From Lentisphaeria bacterium (GTDB lineage: Bacteria; Verrucomicrobiota; Lentisphaeria; Victivallales; Victivallaceae), in contig CP091727.1 in the NCBI GenBank assembly GCA_022009855.1, forward strand, positions 4,216,001 to 4,280,000: a stretch of DNA of 64,000 bases. Reading direction: 5' to 3'. Positions within the stretch are counted from its first letter, which is position 1. The number at the start of each line of letters is the position of its first letter. Below, in pieces: positions 18,481 through 26,206 of the stretch. The notes under the pieces were generated by a model. That model ran no database searches. It had not been told where the DNA came from and saw nothing but the letters and a program-made list of their open reading frames with translations. The position numbers and the translations under genes were made by a program.

Positions 18481-19525
18481 AATACTTGTAGTTCATCCGG
18501 CGTATTTGACAGACTCCTTGTGAAAAAGAGCTTTGATCTTCTCCGGTTGTTTTTGAATGCTTCGCATATGGGATTTTGCATGTTCTTCAAGCTCTCCATT
18601 CCGTTTTGCCGCCGGAGTTTTGAAAGGGCCGCTTTCAAATCCCGGTTCAGTAATTCGTCGGGATTCAGGTCTGGACTGTAGCTTGGCAGATAAAAAGATT
18701 TCAATAAAAGCCTTGTTTTCCGTCAACCACTCTTGCAGAAGTTTGCTGTGATGAACACGTAAGTTATCCAGAATCAGAAAGATCTTCTTTTGAGAAGAGC
18801 GAATCAGCCGTTTCAAGAATCGAATCAATAACTGTGCGGTCATAGTCTCACGATAAAACATAAAACGCATCAATCCGCGATTCGTGACGGTGCTGATCAT
18901 ATTCAATTTTTCGGGAGCAGCTTTCACATATTGCACCGGAGTTTTTCCTTTCGGCGCATAGCTTCTCCCCTTTACATCGTCGCTGCGCAATCCAGTTTCA
19001 TCTCCCCAGTGAATTTCCGCTTTTTCCTGTCGGGCGCGAGCAGCAATAGCCGGATACTCTTTTTCCAACCAGATGCGAACTCGCTGATCGTTGCGCTCAT
19101 ACGCCCGCCGAATCGGCTTTTGCGGGGAAAACCCCACATATTCAAGTAATTGCTAACCGCCTGCAAGCTCAAATCCACAGAATATTTCTGCTTGATCAGA
19201 GTTTGTACCGCTTGTCGAGTCCAGAGTGCAAATGGCAATTTCAGCTGATCTGGACAACGATCCGTGATTGCACGACGAATTTCCCGTTCTTCATGCGGAA
19301 GCAATTTTCGGTAAAGCCCCCGCGGTCGCCCTTTGTTGCCGACCTTCAATGCGGCCTGGCCTCCTTTTTCCAAGCCTTAATCCATTGGCCGACAGTATAG
19401 GCGCTCACTCCGACAAGCGGAGCGATTTCATAACGCTTCAGTCCTTTTTCGAACAGCAAAACCGCTTGCTTTCGACGATCATACAATTCTTTAGAATTGA
19501 TTTTTCTTGCATCTCGAAGTTCCAT
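18459..19525 (-). pseudogene. IS630-family transposase (frame broken three times)
   Basis: DDE transposase of the IS630/Tc1 superfamily. Reconstructed order: MELRDARKINSKELYDRR and an HTH (YEIAPLVGVSAYTVGQWIKAW), a second HTH region, then IHWGDETGL, FLILDNLRVHHS and NPDELLNRDLK, which supply D, D and E. Indels lie at A5 near 19367, in the GGGG-TTTT-CCCC stretch near 19130 and at a T run near 18700. All are homopolymers, so the copy may be intact in the real genome. The 11-base inverted repeat that marks the IS end lies within the last codons. Confidence 0.85.
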
Positions 19526-19565
19526 ACGGGTAATATAGCACGTTCAAAGAGATTCTACAAGTATT
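18481..19565. mobile_element. IS630-family insertion sequence inside the dif element
   Basis: Bounded by AATACTTGTAG (18481-18491) and its exact inverse CTACAAGTATT (19555-19565), about 1085 bp, enclosing the transposase. The expected TA duplication cannot be assigned with certainty because both flanks are A/T rich. Confidence 0.65.
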
Positions 19566-19605
19566 TTTGTTTCTTATCTATAATTCAAACAGCTTGTTTT
19601 CTCCT

Positions 19606-19645
19606 CGCGCGCGTGTGCGCATTATGCGCGCGCTTGGTAATAACG
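19606..19645. other. GC-palindrome, candidate double-strand origin
   Basis: GCGCGCG and GCGCGCGC arms around a core palindrome GCGCATTATGCGC (19617-19629), followed by CTTGGTAATAAC. A GC-rich hairpin next to a CTTG-type sequence is what rolling-circle Rep nick sites look like. The core also resembles an XerC arm. Purely pattern-based. Confidence 0.3.
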
Positions 19646-19662
19646 CGAGATTACAGGCCAGA

Positions 19663-19803
19663 TTATTGATCTGAATTTTTATCGCTTACAATGTCTTGAG
19701 ATTTATTGAGCAGTTCGGCTATCCCCTGTTCCATCTCTTTGAAAATATTATCGGATACTTTCTTTTCGATCCCTTGGAGACTTTCTGACATTGCCTTTCT
19801 CAT
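19663..19803 (-). CDS. 46-residue protein coupled to the HTH gene
   Basis: Reads MRKAMSESLQGIEKKVSD and ends with a charged tail of D, K, S, Q residues. No cysteine; amphipathic-helix character with heptad-like L/I spacing in the middle (IFKEMEQGIAELL). Its ATG overlaps the TGA of the HTH gene (ATGA), so it is probably made by translational coupling. The position suggests an accessory of the HTH protein, for example an antirepressor or partner. No family recognised. Confidence 0.55.
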   Translation of the reverse strand: MRKAMSESLQGIEKKVSDNIFKEMEQGIAELLNKSQDIVSDKNSDQ

Positions 19804-20075
19804 CTTCTGATAGATTTTTTTCTCGCGTACCTCATCGTATCAGAATAGGGAACGAAAATTTGATTCTCAAATCGCAACTCTTTCAGCTTCCCTTCTTTTA
19901 TCATTTGAGTTATTCGAGCTTTACTGACATTGATTAATCGTGCCGCTGTTGCTTGCGGAATAAGTCCCCCTTCTATTGCCCAGTTTTCGAGCATCCACTG
20001 ATAAAATGATATTTCGCTTTGACGTTTCGGAAAAAGCATTTTCAGTTTCCTTCGTATTTTAGGATTGATGCTCAT
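19800..20075 (-). CDS. helix-turn-helix protein, probable element repressor or excisionase-like
   Basis: 91 residues. The segment IPQATAARLINVSKARITQMIKEG (shown here in parts: IPQATAARLINVS, then KARITQMIKEG) is a MerR/excisionase-type HTH, followed by a short wing (LKELRFENQIFVPYSD). Strongly basic C-terminus (RYARKKSIRR). It is transcribed away from the 86-codon gene and rep, across a 128-base AT-rich control region with a repeated CTTTATCAT. By analogy with rstR in RS1 it would repress the rep operon; that role is inferred from position. Confidence 0.65.
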   Translation of the reverse strand: MSINPKIRRKLKMLFPKRQSEISFYQWMLENWAIEGGLIPQATAARLINVSKARITQMIKEGKLKELRFENQIFVPYSDTMRYARKKSIRR

Positions 20076-20125
20076 AGTATACTCCTTTTTTGAGAAATTG
20101 CATTTTTTCTTTTTTGGGGCACTTG

Positions 20126-20168
20126 CTTTATCATCGTTAAGATTATATATTCTGAATTACTTTATCAT
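20126..20168. promoter_or_regulatory. paired CTTTATCAT operators in the divergent control region
   Basis: CTTTATCAT at 20126-20134 and 20160-20168, 34 bases apart, so close to three helical turns. They lie between the HTH gene and the 86-codon gene. A probable binding site for the HTH protein. The following AAAAAGGAGAAAAAA is a strong ribosome-binding site for the gene at 20204. Confidence 0.5.
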
Positions 20169-20203
20169 GATATAGTTTTTTTACAACAAAAAAGGAGAAA
20201 AAA

Positions 20204-20464
20204 ATGTTTAAGATGCCTGTTCTGGTGGTGATTGAATCACTCAAAGCGGCCAAGGATGAGAAAAGCAACAATTACGCCGACTTCCTCTTTACCGGCGGTT
20301 CTATCAGTATTCCGATTGATCGCGCCGTTTTTGATCAGCTTAAGCCGCTGGAAGGATCGGAAGTAACGGCACTTTTCCAGATGAAGCCGTTTCAGGTAGT
20401 GCGCTTCGGGCGGTCGGTTACGGTTTTTGAGCCGTCAAAGTTTCTTGAGCTCGTCGAAAAATAA
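20204..20464 (+). CDS. 86-residue protein upstream of rep, possibly single-strand DNA binding
   Basis: MFKMPVLVVIESLKAAKDEK at the start, then alternating hydrophobic/polar beta-type sequence (FTGGSISIPIDRAVFDQL, VTALFQMKPFQVVRFGRS) and FLELVEK at the end. No helix-rich region or cysteine. Size, predicted beta content and position before rep match the ssDNA-binding proteins of filamentous phages (gpV, RstB) and some rolling-circle plasmids. I cannot show homology by eye, so the function is a suggestion. Confidence 0.55.
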   Translation: MFKMPVLVVIESLKAAKDEKSNNYADFLFTGGSISIPIDRAVFDQLKPLEGSEVTALFQMKPFQVVRFGRSVTVFEPSKFLELVEK

Positions 20465-20482
20465 ACGGGGCAGGGGGCTTGT

Positions 20483-21675
20483 ATGGTCGAAAGAAAGCGC
20501 CTTGCGGTCGGCGGGCACCGATTCGCAAGGCTCAAACCAAATAGACGGTGTTAATCTACTCCGTGAATCGAATAATGTCAAGTCGCCTCTTGCAAAAAAG
20601 AGCAAAGCGGAACTTGATCGGCAATATCTGGTCAATACATTCACCCGGTTTAAGCTCCAGCATTACGCACAAAACAAATTGCTTGAACGGGAAACAATCC
20701 GGGTAAATTCAAATTTTGCAAAATGCCATCGGGCTACATTCGGTTCTATTACTTCTCTGATGCGTAATCCGGAAAGCTCCCGCGCATATTATAACGGCGT
20801 GGTTACTTGCGCTAATGCCTTCCTTTGTCCGGTTTGTTCTCCGCGAATTATGGGGGTCCGGGGAGGGGAGATAGGCAAGGCGGTTAAACAATGGCTCGCC
20901 AGGGATTCGCGCAATACCTGTTATATGCTGACATTTACTTTCTCTCACTCGATTTCTGATAGCCTTTCCGGGCTTCTGTCGGCTTTTAAAAAATGCCCTT
21001 GTAAGGTTTTGGGCAACAGGATCAATCAAGCGCCTTCTTGTTGCATCCGGCAGGGTAGGGCGAATTACTGCAACAGAGATTCAGTACTCACGGAAAAACG
21101 GTTGGCATCCGCATCAGCATGTTTTGCTTTTCTGCCGGGTTGCCGATTTCGATCAGGCAAAACTTGCCGGGTTCTGGCTCGGCGCTCTGGAATCCTCCGG
21201 GCTTTCCGGCTTGTCCGATATCGCGTTCGACCTTGTCGAGGCTCGCAGTTGCGAAACCTATTTGACGAAAATTTCCTCGGAAATGGCCCTCGGCAACCTG
21301 AAACAGGGTAGGGGATCCGGGCACTTTTCGCCGATGCAGCTTCTGGCCGAAGCCGCCGACGGGGCGGACTGGGCCGCTGATCGCTTCTGCGAACTCTTCC
21401 GGGCAACTCGCGGGATCCATTCGCTTTGCTGGTCGCGCGGCCTGAAAGCCTATTTCGGGATCGGGGATGTTTCTGATCTGGCGATTACCGAAGGTGCGGC
21501 GCAACCGGAATTGCGTAAGTTCATGGATATTGTCGCCGAAGGGTTCCGCAAGCTCTCCACGGCGGAAAAGGCTTTGCTTCGAAATTATGCCGCCATGAAT
21601 GATTACGACCGGGCTTCCGCGCTGCTCTCCAAGCTGGCGATTGAGTTCTTCAAGGATGCAGGAGTAATCTCTTAG
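20483..21675 (+). CDS. rolling-circle replication initiator (Rep, HUH endonuclease), frame broken
   Basis: Nicks and religates element DNA to start rolling-circle replication. In order: a zinc-like cysteine region CHRATFGSI ... CANAFLCPVCSPRIMGVRG, motif 1 YMLTFTFSHS, the HUH motif WHPHQHVLLFC (about 21103-21135), and the catalytic-tyrosine motif CETYLTKISSEM, then QLLAEAADG and LCWSRGLKAYFGIGD as in plasmid Rep proteins of the COG5655 kind. An indel near 21000 separates motif 1 from HUH. A second may lie in the first 40 codons, because the best start (ATG 20483 after CAGGGGG) is out of frame with the rest. About 395 residues. It is followed by a terminator and then dif. Confidence 0.87.
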
Positions 21676-21889
21676 CGCCTGCATCCAGCCGGAGCAAAAA
21701 GCGCCGAAAAAAGACTTCATGTCTCTTCGGCCTTTTGCCCGGCGATGCTGGCGCGCCGTATGATCGGCATCTCTCGAAACTTCGCCGAACGTCATAGAGG
21801 CTCGGTTATTGATCCGGCAGGGTGATTATACCCGTCGGAATTTTCGGGCCCTTCTCGTGGCTTTACGGTATATTTCTAACGTCGCATAA
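21300..21889. repeat. right copy of the ~590-bp direct repeat
   Basis: Partner of 17529-18120. Contains the rep tail, terminator, hairpin (21798-21851) and ends in the XerC arm of the intact dif. Beyond 21889 the sequence differs from the left copy, which continues into the forked hairpin. Confidence 0.92.
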
Positions 21890-21906
21890 TGTATGTTATG
21901 TTAATA
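21879..21906. other. dif: chromosomal dif site (XerC/XerD recombination site)
   Basis: XerC arm ACGTCGCATAA, centre TGTATG, XerD arm TTATGTTAATA. Against E. coli dif the arms and centre match at 22 of 23 positions from CGCATAA through TTATGTTAA, and the centre equals that of Vibrio cholerae dif1. The arm spacing (11-6-11) is canonical. This is the site where chromosome dimers are resolved, so the window should contain the replication terminus. Confidence 0.88.
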
Positions 21907-22126
21907 TACGAATCTTGTTCCGAGGTGAGGGAGCATGATTAATTCATTTATTATAAAAAAGATATGAATTGCAAACATGACGCTTGTTAATAACTTGATC
22001 ATAAAATTGTCGATAAGCCACGATTTTTTGTTGAGAGTATCTTTTAAACCGATTTGATAAAATGTGCGGAATGTTTTATTTTAATAAGATGTCATTCTGC
22101 CATAGCAAGGAAATTTGTCAACCACG

Positions 22127-23999
22127 ATGAAACAGTACGATGTTGTTGTTATCGGAGCCGGACATGCCGGCTGCGAAGCGGCATTTGCGGCAGCCCGGCT
22201 TGGAGCTGAAACACTGCTGATTACGCTGAATCTGGACCATATTGCCCAGATGAGCTGCAATCCGGCGATCGGCGGTATTGCCAAGGGACAGGTGGTACGG
22301 GAAATCGATGCAATGGGCGGCGCGATGGGAGTCGTCACCGATGCAGCGTCGATTCAGTTTCGCATGTTGAACCGCACCAAAGGGCCGGCAGTCTGGTCAC
22401 CCCGTTCCCAATGCGATAAGGTCTGCTATCAGCGCGGCATGAAATATCTGCTCGAACAGACTCCCGGCATCGATATCCTGCAGGCGGAAGTCACAGGTTT
22501 TCTCGTCGAAAAGAGCGGATTGTCGGCGTCGAGAACCAGTTTAGCGATCAGATCCGCTGCGGTGCGGTGGTCATTACTACAGGAACATTTCTGCGGGGCA
22601 CGCTCCACTATGGATTACGCCATTTTCCGGGAGGCCGGGCCGGAGATTTTCCGGCGACGTCTCTTTCCGGGGCTCTGGAAAATCTGGGGCTGCGTCTCGG
22701 CCGGTTGAAGACCGGCACCCCTCCCCGTATCCTTGCCAAGACCATCGATTTTTCCGGCATGCAACTTCAGCCAAGTGAAGAAACGGAAGAACGTTTCAGC
22801 CACTGGAGCCGCAAGCTCTCCCCTGCCCTCCCGGAAGCCGTTCGGCATGATCTGCCCTGCTATCAGGTCTATTCCACCGGGCGCACGGCGGAAATCGTCC
22901 GGGAAAATTTACAATATTCTCCCATGTATCAAGGAATTATCAAAGGAATCGGTACTCGTTACTGCCCCTCGTTTGAGGATAAGATCGTTCGCTTCCCGCA
23001 ACATCCGCGCCATCTGCTCTATCTGGAGCCGGAAGGAGCCCAGACAGACGAGTTTTATATTAATGGAATCTCCACCAGTCTTCCTCCCGAGGTACAGCGG
23101 CAAATGGTCCGTTCCGTGCCGGGACTGGAACACGCAGTGATTTCCCGTTATGCCTATGCGATTGAATATGACTTTCTCTACCCGGACCAACTGGAGCGCT
23201 CTCTCAGGGTCAAACGTTACGACAATCTCTTCACGGCCGGTCAGATCAACGGCACCAGCGGCTATGAAGAAGCAGCCGGACAGGGGCTTGTGGCGGGAAT
23301 GAACGCGGCGAAAGCGGTCGCCGGCCATTCCCCGGTCGAACTGGGCCGCGACCGCAGTTATATCGGTGTAATGATCGACGATCTCACCACCAAAGAGATT
23401 GTGGAACCCTATCGCCTCTTCACAAGCCGAGCGGAATATCGGCTGTCGCTGCGGCAGGACAATGCGGATCTCCGGTTGACGGAATTTGCCAGAGCAAACG
23501 GCCTTCTTCCCGAGTCGAAATATCGGGAGTTTTTGAAATTCAAAGAGATGCTTGATTCCACGCTTACCCGTTGCCGGAGCGAAAAATCCGCCGGGCGTCC
23601 GCTGTTGAAACATCTGGCCGAACTGGGGCCGGCCGCCCCTTCCCTGCGGAACGGGGAACCGCGACTCCCCTGCCCTTCCCTGCACGGTTGCTGCCGGAAC
23701 TTCCGGACACGCCGATGGGCAGGCGAGTCTGGCGCGAGTTGCTGGTCGAAGCCAAATATGACGGATATCTGCAGCGGGAGGCGGCGGAAATCGTTCGACT
23801 CCATCGGCTGGAACATCTGGAGATTCCATCCGATTTTGATTATGAGGCGGTTCGCGGTCTGAGCAGCGAATCCCGCGCGAAACTGCTGAAGGTGCGCCCG
23901 ACCACCCTGGCGCAGGCCGGACGAATCGACGGGGTCACTCCGGCGGATATCGCGCTGCTGCAGGTCAAACTGCACACTCTTGCGGAGAAGCACTCATGA
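22127..23999 (+). CDS. mnmG: tRNA uridine-5-carboxymethylaminomethyl synthesis enzyme MnmG (frame broken twice)
   Basis: FAD-dependent partner of MnmE that modifies wobble U34. DVVVIGAGHAGCEAA (FAD loop), SCNPAIGGIAKG and RTKGPAVWSPR at the N-terminus. GIIKGIGTRYCPSFEDK, INGTSGYEEAAGQG and LFTSRAEYRLSLRQDNAD in the middle. A C-terminal helical domain (VRPTTLAQAGRIDGVTPADI) binds MnmE/tRNA. Indels near 22513 (AAAA) and 23655 split the frame. The ATG at 22127 fits the family start MKxYDVVVIG; a TTG at 22115 is the alternative. About 620 residues. Its TGA overlaps the next gene's ATG. Confidence 0.95.
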
Positions 24000-24926
24000 C
24001 GGCACGCCGCGTCACCGCCTGGCGAATGCTGCTGCGGATGCCTTCCGCGGTGGCATCGCTTGTTGTCGTGCTTTTCTATCTTCTTCTGGCGGTGGGGACG
24101 GAAGGATATTCCATCTATTGCGAACAGACCGGTGTAACACCGATCTTTCAGCGCACGGATGATACGTCTCGTTACGCCCCTCCGTCCCGTGAACACTGGC
24201 TGGGGACCGATTATCAGGGGCGTGATGTCCTGTTACGTGCCGCTGCGGGGAGCGCAACCGCGGTAAAGGTCGGCGTAATCGCTGGATTCATCGCCGTTTT
24301 CATCGGCGTCGCCCTCGGTGCAATCGCCGGATTCTACGGTGGAAAATTCGACGACTGGGTGGTATGGGCGTACAGCACCTTCGCCTCCATGCCGACACTG
24401 CTCTTCATTCTCGCCTTCGCCCTTCTGGTCTCACGGAACTTTCTCTCCGCCGGTATGATGGAGTTCGCTGGCATCCTCGGATCGCTGCTGCGCGCGGAAC
24501 CGGGCATGCTGGCGGTCTATCTCGCCATCGGACTGACCGGCTGGGTGACCCTGTGCCGGGTAGTGCGCGGAGAAACCATGCGGTTGCGCACCATGCCGTA
24601 CGTTGCTGCGGCGAAAGTTGCCGGTGTGAGTTCCCCGAAGATCATTCTACGGCATATTCTGCCGAATGTGTTCCACCTGGTCATCATCTACTTTACCCTC
24701 ACCTTCGCCGGAGCGGTCATGCTGGAGGTGATTGTGAGCTACCTGGGGTTCGGCGTTCAAAGCGCCTGAGCTGGGGGTGATGATCTCCGACGGTCAGGAC
24801 CGTCTCTGGCGCGGCATCTGGTGGGAAATCGCCGCAGCAACAGGGTTCATGTTCCTGCTGGTGCTGGCGTTGAATGTACTCGGCGATGCCCTGCGCGACG
24901 CACTGGATCCCCGACACCGGCAATAA
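23996..24926 (+). CDS. oligopeptide-type ABC transporter permease, OppC/DppC-like (frame broken once)
   Basis: Inner-membrane permease. An N-terminal helix precedes the cytoplasmic-facing segment HWLGTDYQGRDVLLRAA, typical of DppC/OppC, then five helices including the EAA loop YVAAAKVAGVSSPKIILRHILPN (residues given in part). An indel near 24768 displaces the last helix (ISDGQDRLWRG then FMFLLVLALNVLGDALRD). It overlaps mnmG by 4 bases, so it is translationally coupled to a tRNA-modification gene. No partner permease, ATPase or binding protein lies in the window, so it must work with components encoded elsewhere. Confidence 0.88.
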
Positions 24927-24977
24927 CTTCCCCTGCCCCGGGGCCTCCGTTTCGACAAAACAACCCTTCTCATGAAA

Positions 24978-25008
24978 AACCGCTCCCGGCGAAACGCCGG
25001 AAGCGGTT
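24978..25008. terminator. bidirectional terminator between permease and aldolase
   Basis: AACCGCT-C-CCGGCG (24978-24991) pairs with CGCCGG-A-AGCGGTT (24995-25008) around AAA. The two flanking genes converge on it. Confidence 0.8.
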
Positions 25009-25040
25009 GAATCAACGAATTTTAATTCGTTATACGACAA

Positions 25041-26023
25041 TTACTTGTCGTAGGCGTGACCGGCGGAGCCGAGCACTTCGATGTTCTTGCGCTTGTAGAG
25101 TTCCTTGAGCGCGGTACGGGCCGGGCCGAGGTACTTGCGCGGATCGAACTCTTCCGGCTTCTCGTCGAAGACCTTGCGGATCGCCGCAGTCATCGCCAGA
25201 CGGCCGTCGGAATCGATGTTGATCTTGCAGACCGCCGAACGGGCCGCAGCGCGAAGCTGATCTTCACCGATGCCGATCGCATCCTTGAGTTTTCCGCCAT
25301 GCTCATTGATGATCTTGACCAGATCCTGCGGAACGCTGGAGGAGCCGTGCAGCACGATCGGGAAGCCCGGAATGCGCTTCTCGATTTCGGCGAGGATGTC
25401 GAGACGGATGCGCGGATTCTCGCCCGGCTTGAATTTGTAGGCGCCGTGGGAGGTGCCGATGGCGATCGCCAGAGAGTCGACGCCGGTGCGCTTGACGAAA
25501 TCTTCCACCTCTTCCGGACGGGTATAGGTGTGAGAAGTCGCCTTGACGTCATCTTCGACGCCGGCGAGAACGCCGAGTTCGCCTTCGACGGTGACGTCGA
25601 ACTTGTGCGCGTATTCCACAACCTTGCGGGTTTCCTTTGATGTTCTCCTCATAGGGGGAGATGGGATCCGTCGATCATGACCGAGGAGAAGCCGTTGTCG
25701 ATGCAGCTCTTGCAGGTTTCGAAATCCGGACCGTGATCGAGGTGGAGGACGATCGGAATGCCTTTGCCGCCGGAAATCTCCTTAGCATACTCGACCGCGC
25801 CCTGCGCCATGTAACGGAGCAGAGTCTGGTTGGCGTATTCGCGGGCCCCCTTCGAGACCTGGAGGATGACCGGGGATTCCGTTTCGACACAGGCCTGAAT
25901 GATCGCCTGCATCTGTTCCATATTGTTGAAATTGTACGCGGGGATCGCGTATCCGCCCTTGATTGCCTTCTTGAACAGCTCACGGGTGTTCACAAGGCCG
26001 AGATCTTTGTAGCTGATCGCCAT
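25041..26023 (-). CDS. fba: class II fructose-bisphosphate aldolase (frame broken once)
   Basis: Zinc aldolase of glycolysis/gluconeogenesis. MAISYKDLGLVNTRELFKKA start, IPAYNFNNMEQMQAI, zinc ligand in VLHLDHGPDF, GHS-type loop read here as MIDGSHLP, VEGELGVLAGVEDDV, IGTSHGAYKF and LHGSSSVP, then KINIDSDGR near the C-terminus. The frame is lost at the G run 25651-25655, immediately after GSHLP where YEEN should follow. About 325 residues. Because a class II aldolase is normally indispensable, this break is one of the best signs that the indels are sequence errors. Confidence 0.95.
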
Positions 26024-26130
26024 GAGAAAGACTCCTTTTTGAAGTTTTAGGGTAATGGAAATACTCCATCGTGCATTTAAAGTAGTGCTCGACCGGGAAA
26101 AAATTCAAGCCTAAAAATCATTTTTTCTGA

Positions 26131-26159
26131 TTGCATATTCGGAAAAATGAGGTTATAAT
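26131..26159 (+). promoter_or_regulatory. promoter of the sialate O-acetylesterase gene
   Basis: TTGCAT (26131-26136), 17-base spacer, TATAAT (26154-26159); GAAAGGA just before the ATG at 26207 serves as ribosome-binding site. Confidence 0.7.
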
Positions 26160-26206
26160 AGAAAAAACAGAGTTCCCGGAACCCAACTTCAAAGAAAGGA
26201 AAAATT

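Larger units (their letters stand above)
18110..21906. mobile_element. dif-integrated rolling-circle element, RS1-like layout
   Basis: Unit of about 3.77 kb, or about 2.7 kb without the IS630 copy, running from the forked-hairpin junction to the intact dif. Contents in order: structured non-coding region, IS630, a 46-codon gene and an HTH gene on the reverse strand, a divergent control region, an 86-codon gene and rep on the forward strand. No integrase or transposase of its own is present, as expected for elements that use host XerC/XerD. A truncated relative lies immediately left (17529-18120). The layout parallels the RS1 satellite of CTXphi, though no gene here is recognisably homologous to rstR, rstA or rstB. 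It may be a satellite, a cryptic filamentous phage relative or an integrating plasmid. Confidence 0.75.
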
